In this document: positions 47,190-60,200 of the stretch, piece by piece
Layout of the letters: each line of letters opens with the position of its first letter
How positions within the stretch are numbered: the stretch's first letter is position 1
Source of the DNA: Cyanoderma ruficeps
Lineage: Eukaryota > Chordata > Aves > Passeriformes > Timaliidae
Reading direction: 5' to 3'
Length of the DNA stretch: 64,000 nucleotides
Assembly: GCA_008694505.1 (NCBI GenBank)
Contig: VZDJ01000090.1
Coordinates: 1,543,521 to 1,607,520, forward strand
Position numbers and translations under genes: made by a program
The notes under the pieces: model-generated
The model's database searches: none
What the model saw: the letters and a program-made list of their open reading frames with translations, nothing else
What the model was told of the DNA's origin: nothing

Positions 47190-48091
47190 GAAAAACAGTA
47201 GCAATGGGAGACATCAACAGCCCTCCTGTAGATTGACAAATGTCATACCAGCAGATGAAAGAGAGATGACATTTTTGAGCTCCGTCAGCAATTATTCCAT
47301 GGAGCATCTGGTCTGAGCCCACAGGAGCAAAGGCAGTCCCCAGCTTCGTGGGTCTAGCCCTTCCAGTGGAAGCTCCACTCTGTGACAGTGACCACAGAGG
47401 GCTCAGCTTCACCAGCTCTAGAGGAGCACTGCAGGCCAAATGTGCCATTGCCATTGTCCTCTCCTTCAAGAAAAGCTATGCAGGAACAAGGGAGCTTGTT
47501 AAAAAGAGTCTAGAAAGGTCAGCAAAGAGAAATTCTAGCAAATAGCATGGAAAGTTCTGAAGAACACCAGACTGGAAGCATAACACCGCTGCGTATGACC
47601 TATTGAGAAAGGCCAGAGAATGGATTGAAGGAGGCCAGCACATATGAACAGCCAAGTAAGCAAGTTTATTAGCAGTAAAAAGGGCAATTTCCAAAAAGAT
47701 GTCTATTGTATCCAAACCAATAAAATGAAAAGAATAGTGTTGTCAGGCAGATTAAAAGCAAAAATCCTAGTAGAGTTTGAGGAGAACTAGCTAAAGAAAT
47801 CAAAACTAGTACTTCATCAAAAATGTCTGGACACAAATGTTGCTAGGGGCTCTGCACAGCCAGCTAGAGATTAGGCAAAAATCAGAGACAAATAACCATT
47901 CTGCAGTGGTTTTTACTGGGAAGAAAAGGGGAAAAGTTTTCATAATGAGGAAAATGCAGAAGATATATCTGAAGTCAAAGTAATTGTGGATGAGACTTTG
48001 TTTCAAAAAGACAAAGTGAAATATTACAAGCTGCTGGAGTCAGATGACACCTAGCAGAAATCAAGAATGGAAACCCTGAATCACTATTCAC
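47190..48091 (+). pseudogene. LINE remnant, endonuclease to start of reverse transcriptase
   Basis: Plus-strand frames contain VAMGDINSPP at about 47198, like the endonuclease GDFN motif. Then comes CDSDHRG at about 47380, like the terminal SDH motif of the endonuclease. KLLESDDT and EIKNGNPES follow near 48030-48085, at the start of the polymerase. It has several stops. The reading frame runs into the LTR at 48092 and resumes beyond it at 48737. Confidence 0.68.
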
Positions 48092-48730
48092 TGTAGTAGT
48101 GTGGTTTTAGTTTTGTCGGTTCTATGTATGTGTTTGTTCCTTGCTTTTACGCTGTTTTATATAAGTTGTAGCGGTTTGTTCCATGTACCCCCCCTCAGTT
48201 TGTTCCCTATAGTTTACCCCAATTACAGTTATATGCCAATCATGTGCTATATAACCCCCGGGTCCTGTCTGTCACTTTGAGACCTCACCCTGTGTCTGGA
48301 AAGTTCCAATGAGAGCGTCGAGTGATTGGGCAGGATCCCTGTTATTCCCTCCTTTGCCTCCCTGATTTGTTCTACTGTCTGTCCTTTATGTACCAAGGCA
48401 CTCCCTCCATCCCCCTGATTGATCCCACACTGTACCCTTCCCCTTCCCCTCCCCTGCATTTAAGGTGCTGCACAGAGATGATCTGTGTGCTCTGCTGGGC
48501 AGACCCTCTGGTGGTGAGGTGGTCCCTCATGGACATCAATAAACTCCAGTTGCTGTTCACCCATCAGAGTCCTTCCTTCATTCCTTGTCATCGCTCACGC
48601 TCTAATCACGGCAAAGACCCCCCAGGATTGGGAAGGTATCCCTGGATACTGGACCGTACCTCGCACTGCGGCCAGTGCCAGGGCTGGCCAGGCAAAGTGG
48701 GACAAGGGTCCCGAGACCGCGACCACCACG
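48092..48730. mobile_element. solo LTR of an endogenous retrovirus with 6-bp target duplication
   Basis: This 639-bp insertion begins TGTAGTAGTGTGG and ends CGACCACCACG; the ends form an imperfect inverted repeat (TGTAGTAGT against CGTGGTGGT). It is flanked by the perfect direct repeat ATTCAC at 48086-48091 and 48731-48736. Inside, read on the plus strand, are a TATA-like tttaag near 48460 and an AATAAA signal near 48538 followed by a probable R/U5 part, so transcription orientation is probably plus. No gag, pol or env is attached, so it is a solo LTR left by recombination. A 6-bp duplication fits the ERVK-like or alpharetrovirus-like groups. The final CG instead of CA is a single change from canonical. 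Confidence 0.85.
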
Positions 48731-48736
48731 ATTCAC

Positions 48737-49290
48737 CATGTGCAGCCTTCCATTTGGAACCTCTTTGGGACCTGAAGACTGAAAGGTGACATTTGTGAAT
48801 CCAACCTTTGAAACAGGTCCTGGGGGGCATCCAGAGAAACACAATTCTTATGCTTCATACTATTTTTTAAAGCCTAGAAATGTGAACAGCTCATCTCCAG
48901 AAGACCAGGGCGTGCTTGTGTCAGAGGGCAAATTCTGCTATTGACAAATCATTAGCATTCAGTAGAGAATTCATTCTTCATATGTGAAGAAATAGAATAT
49001 ACTTTAAGTGAGTCAAAATCTTTGCGCAAATAGAAGTCTTCTCTGAGAGCTTTCCTTGGATATCTCTGAAGTGATCAGCTGCAGATTGTAGACAGAATCT
49101 GCCTTGATAGGCCCCCTCACCAAAGCCTGCTAAGTACACTAAATAGCCAATTTATAAGAAGGAAGTTCATGAAAACGAATTAATTGAAATAAAGGGAACA
49201 GAGAGTAGCGATAAATATTTTTCAGAACAGACATCTATGGAGAAGCTGCACAAAGATCTGTGCTGGAGCTAAAAGTATCCTTGATCAAAA
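48737..49290 (+). pseudogene. LINE reverse transcriptase remnant, continued beyond the LTR
   Basis: The frame of the upstream LINE piece continues directly after the target duplication. KVTFVNPTFETGPGGHPEKH at about 48785-48845 resembles the conserved WK-x-A-x-VTPIFKxG...YRPVSL block. Near 49230-49260 EAAQRSVLE resembles the polymerase GVPQGSVLGP motif. Stops and frameshifts abound. Order and spacing show one LINE copy split by the LTR. Confidence 0.68.
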
Positions 49291-49294
49291 CAGG

Positions 49295-52200
49295 AGAACA
49301 GTTTTCACATACCTCTTTCTCACATAGAACCCTACAACTGTCTGGGTTGGAAAAGATCTGTAACAGTTCCTGCAGTAGAATGCTGTGGGAAATGTGTCAA
49401 AGACTGTCAATACTGTGTCGTTAGCCCTTCGAGTGACCAGTCTAAGGTAGCACCATAGCTACATTCAGGCCAGGAGAAACAAGTCCTGCAAGAGTCATCC
49501 TCTACCTTACCTACGCACTATCAAAGGCCCCCTTGCCATCAGACTCTTCAGAGCTCCTTCTTGGCCTAAGTGTGCAGTAGAAGGTACTGAGATGTCTTGT
49601 CTCTAACTAGACTTTCCAGCTCCTCTATTTTGCATTTTTAAATAAATGGAGTAATGAACATTCCTTATAACCACAAGCTGCAAATAAAGGCTTTAGTTCA
49701 CATCTCATTCTTTAAATATTGACAAATATTTTAACAGTTTGCAGCTCTCTAGGCACAACAACACTTCTTTGTTAGGCTTGCATTAGGATCAGTTCTGCTG
49801 TTCAGCCTGTATTTCCTATTCAGTTTTGTGTGACCATACCAAAGTGTCATCAATATAGTTCTGGTCCTAGACTCCTTTCTACTTTACCATCCATTTCCTT
49901 CTTCATCCAAATCTTCCTGTTTTCTTCATATTTAAATACCCTTTATGAAAAAAATGGCTGTATATCTGCAAACTTTCCAAAATTATGAACACTGAAGGAA
50001 TAGAGATAATTCCTTGGGTTTTGTTTGTCTTCTTGAATGGATTTGCTTCACTGAAACCAGGCATGAATTTGTCCAATTTGAGCTCCTCTCCTGCTAGATT
50101 ATTAGAGAGCTCTTTAGAATGTAGTATCTACTGCAATGAGAAATTTGAATGACTGCAGCATTTCCAGTGAGGTTTTTAATTTTTATATGCACCATTTATT
50201 TCTCATCATTTTATTTTAGGGCAAACGAAAGCTTGGGGAAAGGAAAAAAAAAGCAATCAGTCTTCTTTAATTAAGGATTATCATTCCCTCTGGTAAATTT
50301 GTGGAGAGCAGGAACAGAATAAATTTCTCTTCATTTCCTCACTGGGAATATTAAATGCAATGCAGCTAATTTGTCTGCAAATTAAATTTCCAGCCCCTTT
50401 TCCAGCTCTTTAGTGCTGGTCTTATCTTTTATTTTACTGCAGCAGGGAAAGATGCAATACTATGCTAACTGAGGTATAGTGGAGAGAATAAGCTTTGTAT
50501 TCTGCTTGCTTTTTCTGGTATTGAATTTCTGTAACAAAAAGAACTATATGCAGAAAATAATAGATGTGATTGCCCTAGGAGTCAATTTCTTATCAGTCTT
50601 CTCAGCCTATTAAAAAAAAAATCTCCTTTAGATAGAATACTTACAACAAAGTTGAATCATTATTTTTTAAATGTAGCATTCTTTCACCATTTACACAGAT
50701 TTCATGCATGCCATTTCTGCTGGCTCCTATTATCCAGAAGGGTCTATGGCAGAAGCTTTAAAAGCAGGCCCTTTCAATGCCTTTTCATGGAGGTCCAGAG
50801 CCTTGGCAAGGTTTGTGTGAGGGGCAGGTGTCTGTGCCTGTGAAAGGGTTCCTCAGGCTGGCCTGAAGGACACCAGAACTACTTTGCTGTGCCTTGATTC
50901 CCTGTAGCACCTCCTGCTCTGCTCCTTCCAGAAGCAAGGGCAGTCCTATCCTCCAATCAAGTGTCTGTCCGGATGAAAAGGATTATTTCTTGAAAGTAAA
51001 AAAACTTACACAGTAAACAGGTTCTAACCTAGCAGAACAACATATCTGCTTACAAAGAGAACCCACTGACAGTCCTGTAGTTTCATCTTCTCTCTCTTTC
51101 TCTGTCCCAAGGGCTTTATAAATGTTCAATGGATTTTCCAGCTGTATTGTTTTTGAAGCCTGAAGTTTGGCCATTGCCCGGTTAGTTTGGATGTTGATGG
51201 GAAATGTTGCTTACTTGTTGGCTACTGCATTGCTCTCCTGCTTACTTTTTCCCCAGCAAGGCCAACTCTTTCCCCTGTGAAAGCATTATAATCTCAAGTA
51301 TAGTAAATCAGCTCACTTAAATGTCACCATAAAGTTTTTATATCTCATTATTTTTAATTAATTTGCAATGGTTTCACATTTTTCACCCAGCTCCATGCAG
51401 GAGAGAAGAGGCTATGCAGCTTTTCTCAGAGCAGAATTAAGGTTGGATTCCAACAATGACCCTAAGGTAAATTTTAAATAAGACCAAGATTTATTTTTAT
51501 CTCTAATGTCCCATGTTGGGACTGTGTTTTACACGTGACAGAGTGAAAAATTAACAAGCTTATACCAAGTTTAACAATTTATTAACCATTACTGATCAAA
51601 ACAAAAAACCCCCATAACTAAATATGTTTGTTGCATTTACAAGTGAATTGTTCATTATGCAAAATACTTTTTGTCCTATTTACTATAAGAGTTCACTAAA
51701 AACTATTTTGATATGGTATTTGGTGCTTCTAGAGGAAGATTTTCTATGATCTGCTGTTCCACTTTTCCTTTACGTCTGCATCTGTCTGCTAACCTACTAA
51801 TCAAATGGACTACTCCATAAATGTTCATTTATTTATTATATTTTATATGTATTTGTAGTTGTACTTGAACTACAGTTTTTCCCTACAAGCTTTCTTAGGT
51901 GGCTGAGGAAAGCAAGGACTTTGTGCCTAGGAAGTGGCTACAAAGCATAGCCCATAATTTCTATACTCTCCTCTATCTCACCTTTAGCAATTGACTTCTC
52001 TGGATGTTCTTCCACTTGGGGCTTCTATTTTATTGAGGGACAATGTCCTGCAGAAGATGCTATTTATGGCACCCAAATAATGGTGTAGGACACTTGACAG
52101 AATGCTATTGGCAAGTAGTCGCCTTCTTGTCAACACTTTAATTTTTTTCTCCTTATCTCTAGAAATTTTGGCATGCCTGTCTGGCCTGGCCTAGGCCTAT

Positions 52201-55200
52201 CACAGCCTAGATTCTAATCAGACTGAAATATGGAAATTGATGCAGTACTGGTGGGTGATCTGCTGGTAAAGATCTGTCCTTGTCCTTCGGGGTTCTTGAG
52301 CATTGTTCTGGTACCTTGGCGAGACACCAGTTGTGAGTGATGTGGGTGATGTTGCTTCCTGAAAAGATGTATTCAACAAGCAGTGTTGAATCTCCACCAT
52401 CAGCCTCTTTATCTGTGGGATCCATCATGTGTTTGCTCTGCTCTCTACTTACTCTTCCCAAAGTTTATGCATTTGAGGTCTCAGTGCTTCATGGCTGTGC
52501 CCTATGCAGCCCGAGTCCATCATCCCTGAAATAATCCTGGGAAGTGCAGGGCAGAATCACGTCAAGAAGATACCATCCTCAACAGAAAACAGATCCTAAT
52601 GCCTTGTGAAAAATGAAGAAGAAAATGCCTTTTTGCATTTTAGAGGAAATGAAGAGAGAATAGAGGGTAAGGTCAGTCAACAGTGACATGCTTTGGATGA
52701 ACTTCTGAAAGTGGAAGTTTGAATGCCTCTTGTGTGGTTCAGTGTCTGCTAAAGTGGAAAACCTGGGTGATAGAATTGGATCCAGGTCTGAACAACATCT
52801 GCATGTGGGTCAAACGTATGGCATATATTTGATCTGGTTAAGCTCCATGAGGAAGAACCAACCAAAAGTTAAAAAAAAAAAAAAAGAGTCTGTTTCTTTG
52901 TTTCTATTCTCTGGTATGTTCAGCGTACTTAAAGTAGCTGTCTTATCTTTTTATGAAAACATACATGTATTTGAAGTTCTTTTCTCCACCTATCCTTTCC
53001 TCAAAGAGGCAGGGTCTGGGTTTGTCATTTCCTGCTACAAGCAGGCCTGTGACACAGGAACAAGGGCTCAAAAAATTATGTTCGGAAAATAAAATAAAAA
53101 TGCTTTAGGCAATCTACCCTCTGCTCATTACAAGGAATCCATATGCTCGGAGATACAAAGCCAAACCTCTTCCCTTTCCTGATTCACACGGAGGACATTC
53201 ACAGCAACACCGCATTTCAATATAGTGAATACAGATGTATAAGTCATGCTGGCAACAGTGGATAGTGAGAGCCCCAAACCTCTTTTGTGAAAACACATAT
53301 GAACAACATCAAGGTTAAAGCAGAGCAGTTTATACTGCTTTAATACAGCAGAAGCCTACTCCCAGAGGCTGTTATCCCCTTAGGCTTAGATCCCTTCCAT
53401 TTACACAGCTTGACTGTACGAGGACAACTGATGCTGGAAGAATATGGGCTCAGTATGTCAGCCCAGCAAGAGGAGATGAATAAGTATCATACAGATGGTG
53501 TGTGCCTAGAAGAGAGGACAGGATGGAGACACTCTTCTTACAGCTGGACCAAAATTTAATCATCTGTGCACCTGGCTTCAGACAAAGTCAGAAGAGAGAT
53601 GTGGTTTTACTTAGGGATGTAAGCTGCATCACAAAGGCAGAATGTCTATTAGTTAATGGCTAGTATCAGTTTTCATGCCTTTTAAGACAATAAATATTTT
53701 AAATATCAAGGCCTTTTTCTTTCATGTGTGTATCTATTTCTCTTAAGTGCATTCCACTGCTGTCTGTTCTCTTCTCCTCTGCTCTGGTCTGCAAAAGATT
53801 ATACACGACTTTCCTGATGTCCACCTCCAAGCCCTCAGTCATGGAAGGTGCTCCTGGCTCACCACAGGTCATAGTCCATAATTATTTCATAATGCCTATA
53901 ACCTTTGAGAGAGGATTTCACATTGGAAGGCTGGACACTCAGTTTCACAAAGACAGTGAAAATTATGGCACAGCAGGGATCAAGCACTTCTCTAGGAGAT
54001 GTAGATTAATTCAAGAGAGTGTGAAGAGGTGACTGAGGAAATACTCCACCTGCCTACACATGTCTGGGACTGATATGGAAGCACAAAAGCAGGCCTGTCT
54101 GGCATGGTCAGAGAAGCTTCTGAGAGTGTCCAAACTGCAGGCTGGAGTCTGAAATCTGTGTCTGATGATACAGAGAGTTACTGTTTGATTCTCCAGAGGT
54201 GCTCTCTTCCATTCTACCTGCCCATCATCTCGTTTCATGTCCATCAGTGCTTGTGGTATTTGGAGTGTGTTTCTACATATGAAGGCTTTCTTATTTGTTT
54301 CTTTGCAGGTTTTATTAGTAAGGCATGCTGCTATTTTGCTCCTTTGATGGGGAATACACTGACCTCTCATCTGCCTTGCTCAACTTTGTTATTTTTCCAA
54401 TCCCCAGTCAGATGGCATGACAAGGGCAAATTGTCTTGCCTCCTCTTCAGCGTATTTCTTCCACTTCATCTCTTTGCATTCATTAAACATCAATGTTAGT
54501 TAGTGCTGTCTTTTTGCATTGTCACATGCAATAGAAATGACCAAGTGAGGAGGCTGACAGCACAGGTGGATTGTACACTGTTAGAGAGAAACAGTGTTTG
54601 TGAATTTAGGAGAACTATCCACAGGTTAGACCAGATTCAGGGATGGGACTGAATCCCCAGAAAAAAACACTGAATAATTTATTTGTGATAGATAATTCCA
54701 CTTCCTTCAAGTTTTTGTTATAAGGATAGCAAATATTAATGAAACTAGCAGACTCTGTGTTTCCAGAACGATAGGAGCTAAAAACTATCTGGAGGATGTT
54801 GGCATCAGTCAGGTGGTGGGGAGACTGAACAGCTTCAGGGACATCAGAGAGGTAGCTCCAGGATTTTTATTTCCAATCTCACATACAAAGATGAATAACC
54901 CTACATTGACCTCTGGCAGCATCTGGTGGCAACAAAACATGACAGAAACTCAAAGAGTTTTCACCATATGAAGCTTATCTGTCATTAGCATAGGGTTTTT
55001 TTGAGTGCAGACTTCCTAAGTTTTGTCATTTTCTGTGAGTAAAAGCCTCCCTGCAGGATTGGCCATGTATTCACATTCATTTGGGTATGTGATGTGGGTC
55101 GTCTGGGTCTCTGATAGTAAAGTGGTTAAACACTCTGTAGGCACTTCAGCATTATGACTCTTCTGTATTATAACCACTAGAAACAAGAAAAATATCCACC

Positions 55201-55880
55201 TTTATCGAGCTTAATGAATAGGTAAGTTTGTAATCACTTTGCTTTTGTGCCTGAAACCAGATTCACTCTCCAATTTTGACAGTCATCTGTTTAGAGGTGT
55301 TCAGCTAAACTGAGTAGATACATCAAATGTTGCTTTCACATTGTCCTTTGAGAACAATCTGTTAGACCTCAGGCAGCTGGGGTCCAGATTGGAAAGAAGA
55401 TGCCTACAGCAGCTGAGTGTGTCATTTAGTATCACGGGCTTCACAGAAGGTGTTAAAGGGAGCTGGCATGCAAGACATGCGAGGGACATAGGGATTCAAT
55501 CATACACTGTGCAGTTTCAGACAACCCAGTCGGAAAGAAAGAAAGAAGTGACATTTGTGCTATTATCTAGGAATGACTGAAAATACTTTGAAGTCAATGG
55601 AAAGATTTTCACTGAATTCCACAGCTTTGAATCAGGTCCTGCATAGTCTTATACAGAATGACAGGGAACTTTCATCTTCAGGATTTCATTTCAAGGGACA
55701 TGGCATAATATGGCCTTGACTAGCTGTACAGGCCAGTGTATCTTTAAAAATGGGATGGAAAATGTTTGGAACTTCATGGCAACTTCACCTGTCATACACT
55801 AAGCAACAAAAATCTAGACACCTCTGCTGAGATGTATACATCTAAGCTAAACTTCCATATAACTAAGATAGATATGGAGA
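49295..55880. other. intergenic DNA, no gene recognised
   Basis: Open frames are short and without domains. A short stretch at 49320-49370 (...tctgggttggaaaagatct...) may be a CR1 3' scrap. A run with several TAATT/ATTAA motifs at 50200-50400 looks more structured than its surroundings but is not identifiable. An A run lies at about 52870-52884. Confidence 0.45.
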
Positions 55881-55884
55881 GAAA

Positions 55885-57030
55885 ACACTCTTATAGGGTT
55901 AGGCTTGAGAAATGCAAAGAGCCTAGAGGTCCAGGGATGCTGCAACTACAAAAGATATGCCAAGGGGAGAACTGCACTGCCTCAATATTGCTCCTTCCAC
56001 ACCTTTCTGCTCAGCATCACCCATGTGCTTGGCACCTCACCCTCACCAAAAGCCTGGTTTCAATGCTCCACCTAGGGTTAGGGTAATGCTTAGTGATAGG
56101 ACTTCGAAAACTAAAATACCAAGTTCCAGGGACACTGCCACTAGAAAAGGCATGTGAAGGGGAGCATGGCACTGCCCCATCATTGCTCCTTCCACACCTT
56201 TCTATTCACCACCACCCCTGTGGTTGGCACCTCACCCTTACCAAAGGCTGCTTTTACTGCTCTGCTCAGGGTTAGTCTTAAGCTCAGGCTTAGGCTTGAG
56301 AAAAGCACAAAGCCTAAAACTCCATGGACATTGCAATTACAGAAGGCATCCAAATGGGAGCACTTCATGTCATCTCCTTACATTTGATTACAATCACTTC
56401 TTCTCAAGAGTTTTTTTGTATTTCTCTCCATTGAATTTCCTCTCATTGTAAGTCCATCCCAGTCAGTTTTTTTCATTTTTTTCTGTGACTTTAAGATTGC
56501 ATTTCCTTTCACAAAATGAAATTCTTTATCTTGTGAAATTAAATGAAATCTTTTGATTTCAATGAGGATCAATTCAGTATGGTTCGGCCCATTTCCCTGC
56601 ATTTTATGCCATCCCATTCATTTTTATTGTTTTCACTTCGGATTTTTCTTTTTATTACTCTTTTTTTAGATTTCATTTCATCAATTTCTTCTCCAGTCTC
56701 TTTGTTTCACTTCACTCCCTGATTTTGGGATTTCAATGAGCATCATTTTGGCAAGGTTTGGTCTATTTCACTGCAAAAAAAGGAGCACGCCACTGCACAA
56801 GGCTTGCTCCCTCCACACCTTTCTTCTTGGCACAACCCATGTGCTGGGCACCTCAGCAAAAGGCTGCTTTTACTGTTCTGCTTAGGGTTAGGCTTGAAAA
56901 AACCACAAAGCCCAGAGCTCCGTGGACGCTGCAGCTAGAAAAGGCCTGCCAAGGGCACTGCCCCAACATTGCTCCCATACCCATGTTTGTTCACACACCT
57001 TTGTTCTTATGCAAATCTATGCAAAGACCA
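55885..57030. repeat. diverged tandem array of about 165-195-bp units
   Basis: Units recur with the same internal order: (gggtta)ggcttgagaaa..cacaaagcc, then ctcc(a/g)tgga..ctgca, an 'agaaaaggc' block, 'cactgcccca..attgctcc', 'ttccacacctttct', 'ccatgtgcttggcacctca', and 'ctgcttttactgctctgct'. The aggcttgag-type anchor starts near 55902, 56098, 56289 and 56891. The ctccttccacacc anchor starts at 55991, 56186 and 56807. A T-rich insert at about 56375-56770 is itself a diverged duplication with a 174-bp period (gatttcaatgag at about 56555 and 56729). It looks like a local satellite or minisatellite; the family is unknown to me. Confidence 0.85.
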
Positions 57031-57170
57031 ACCATTCCACAAATATCCTTAGGGAATGTATCCTAGAGTGCATCACAGCTGCAGCCAAACCAGCCAGCTG
57101 TTTGGAATTTGAAAAAATGACACTTCCCTAACATTTGAACATTTATCATATAGAGTTTACTTAATCATTT

Positions 57171-57255
57171 ATACACATATATATCTCTATGTCTCGTGTA
57201 TATATATATATATATCATGCATATCTCATATGTATATCATATATATATATATACA
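57171..57255. repeat. (TA)n-rich microsatellite
   Basis: Interrupted TA dinucleotide runs with CATATA and TGTATA variants. Confidence 0.92.
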
Positions 57256-57259
57256 TTTA

Positions 57260-60200
57260 CAGGTGTCGGCCTTGCCATCTGAGTTATAACTTTTGTTCCT
57301 TTTGACTGGATTCACCCAATTTGTCAATAACGATCTCCAGTGTTGCTGCTATAACCAAACCCAACAGGTAGACACTCAGCTGGTGTTCATTGGCACAACT
57401 CAACTCACTTCAAAGTCCCCGAAACTTTCAGGTGTGGGCACACTAGGCATGTAGAGGGGGGGTTTACTATCATGTTCTCTCATGTGGTGCCTTTGTGTGT
57501 GCATCCCAAACTCTCCTGCTGACACACTGGAAATTCATGTCTAATTTAGAGGCTACTCTGAAACCTGGGTCTTTTTCTTAGTCCACATATTTTCATGGCT
57601 CCCTTGCTGAATAATGTGTTTTAGATAATTTTCCCCATATGTATAGGTTTTTATCTTTTCCCAAGTAGGATTTCATTTTGCCACCCAGTGACCTACTCTC
57701 TGATTCTTGGGCTTTTCTCTATTCCCATCACCCTGAGGTAGTACCCTCATACCTGTAGACATGAGAAAATTGAGCCTCACCCTCTTGTCCAAAAGAGCTA
57801 GAAAATATCAACATTATTCTTCAGTGTGCAATGTGTTCTGCAAAATTCTGGAGAGCTAGACTGTAAGCCAGTTTTCAGGCAGTTTTCAGATTGCCTGTTA
57901 TTGACAAAGCATTTTGAACTATGCTGCTAAAAACAAAGGCCCAAGTCTAGAGTTACAACATGATTGAGACAGTCCTAAAAAAGAGACAGGACAAAGCAGC
58001 TTAGCACTGTGGAACCTTAGCAGCAAAGCGCTCTTAGCACTTCCCAGTCTGACTGCCTGTGTGCCTCCTAAAATCTAAAACTGCTTGAAGGCTGCTCTGA
58101 TTCATCTCACTGAGCTCAGGCAGGTGGAAGCCAGATGAGGTGAGGACAGGAAGAATGTGAAGGTGACATGCTTGTATTGGTGACCCAGAGAAGGGACAAA
58201 ATAGGAGGCAGTGTGACTGGCTTCCTGCAGTGCAGGACAGGAACAGAGGGTACTCACAGGGCCATGTAAGGCATATTTGAAGCTGGCTCTGTGTTAAACT
58301 TCTCGTGTCATATTTGCTCCACCTACTGCTCTCCCTCTTCCCACTCATCTCACACTCTACTGAAATGTATTTTAAAAGCTTCTGTCTGACAAAGTCTACT
58401 TTCTCTTCATGCTTCCATACTGTAGATCTTGCTACTTATCCTTTGACAGGTGAGATCAGATGCACAGCATCAAGGCTCAAAGACAGCACTGGATTTAGGC
58501 AGTCAGATGATGTATACACTGTGGGGAAGCAGCTGCAGCAGAAGGCAAGACCAGAAGCACAGAAAGTTTGCCAGGAGCCCTTCATAAAGTGGCACAGGTC
58601 ATAAGGTGGCACACTCCCAACTGCAAAACATGGCCAGAGCTTTTCTCCCAGTCTGAATTAGTTTGTCTGGGCTATAAAATTGCAGATGTTGTGATGCTGT
58701 ACCACAAATAACCAACAAACAGGACTTATGAGCAAATATTTTTACACAGAATAGAAATTAGACAGAAATAACACTTTCTTTGTTTTTAATAACATTATGA
58801 TTGCTTTTGTCAGGTGTTCCAGATTTGTTTCTGCTGTTATCAATCATGCATACTCAAAAAAACCTGTATTTTCAAATGGAATTTCACTGGGAACTTGCCT
58901 GCAAAATAATCATAGCCTGGCCTATCTACCCTAAATGTTGATCACTCTAAATGTTAATCAACACCCAGATAAAAATCTACCCTAAATATTAATCAACAGC
59001 CAGGCCCAGACACTAGAACTGGTGATCTGACATCTCCCAGTTAAAGCACTGCAACTGCCCCTTGGTGCAAACTTGATGTAGAAACCATAAAGGATGAAAA
59101 GATGAAGGCACAACAAAGTCTACAGGAAGGTTGTAAACTTCCTAGGTGGGGAGGAGCACTGCAAGAGAGCTGTGTGACAAGCAGGGGCAAGATTGAGGTT
59201 CCCAAATGCAGCAGAAAGGGCAGGAGAGTTGTCAAAGCATGAGGCAGAAAACTGGGAAGGTCAAGCATGTGAGATCAAGATGGCAAAACCTTGTGGCACC
59301 TTTATATCGTGTAAGGGACCACATAGCAAGTTGAGGCCAAACTGCACTTGGAATTTCAGTGTTCCTTGGCTCTTGCTTTTACACCCATTGCAGAGCTCAG
59401 CCCTGAGTCAATCTGTCTTGCAATCAACTCTCCTTATACCACTGCACAGTATATTGCCTTTTATTGGATTGTGTTTCCTGGTGAGCACATCCACAAATAT
59501 CCACGAATATCCGCGAATGAAAACTGAAGTCACCAATTCACAGTAACAGGATCCACATTTCCCTATAATCTCATTCAGTTCCTGATACTGTCTAGATATG
59601 TGGTTTCTTCTACAATGAGAATAAATGCCTTTACAAATTTAACTAATTCATGCTCAAGAGCCTCTTGTTGAATGTTCAGCTTGAACAGTCACATGCAGCC
59701 ACGTTCTCTCCCATCTACCATTTCAGAAGTGCAGTGTCCTCCCAAATGCTTTTTGGTGCCCAGATATCCATCTCGAGGTTTTTCATGCTGTGGTTTTTCC
59801 TATCCTGTGGTTTTAAAAGAACAGGGCAGGACAGGACATTCCCTTCCCCCACCACCCCTCTCAAATTTTAATTCAGGATAACTGAAATGCATTCCTTAGG
59901 CACTTTTCTCTAGGCAAACTTTCTAGCTGAAATATTTGATTTCATTAATGCAAACTTGCTGCTGTGTATTTTATTAAAGGGTATAGCTAATTGTTATGCC
60001 TTTTTAAAAATCCTGTATTAAATGGAACAGTCTAATACTAGAAATTTCCCAATGAACTTGTTAAAAACATTATGGCAAATTATACCAATAAAACTAATGA
60101 GGTCATTCACACTTTTATGTAGTGGGATTGGAATTAAGAAGCTAGCCTAGGAAATAATTTTAGCTAGCTCCAATCATACATAAGTATGCAGTAAACACTA

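Noticed and set aside
48322..48789. 155-codon open frame on the plus strand
   Set aside because: It is nearly all inside the solo LTR and runs into the flanking LINE, so it is a chance frame in regulatory repeat DNA.
59041..59268. Leu/Pro-rich minus-strand frame that could pass for a signal peptide
   Set aside because: A short chance frame with no conserved context and no splice sites of quality.
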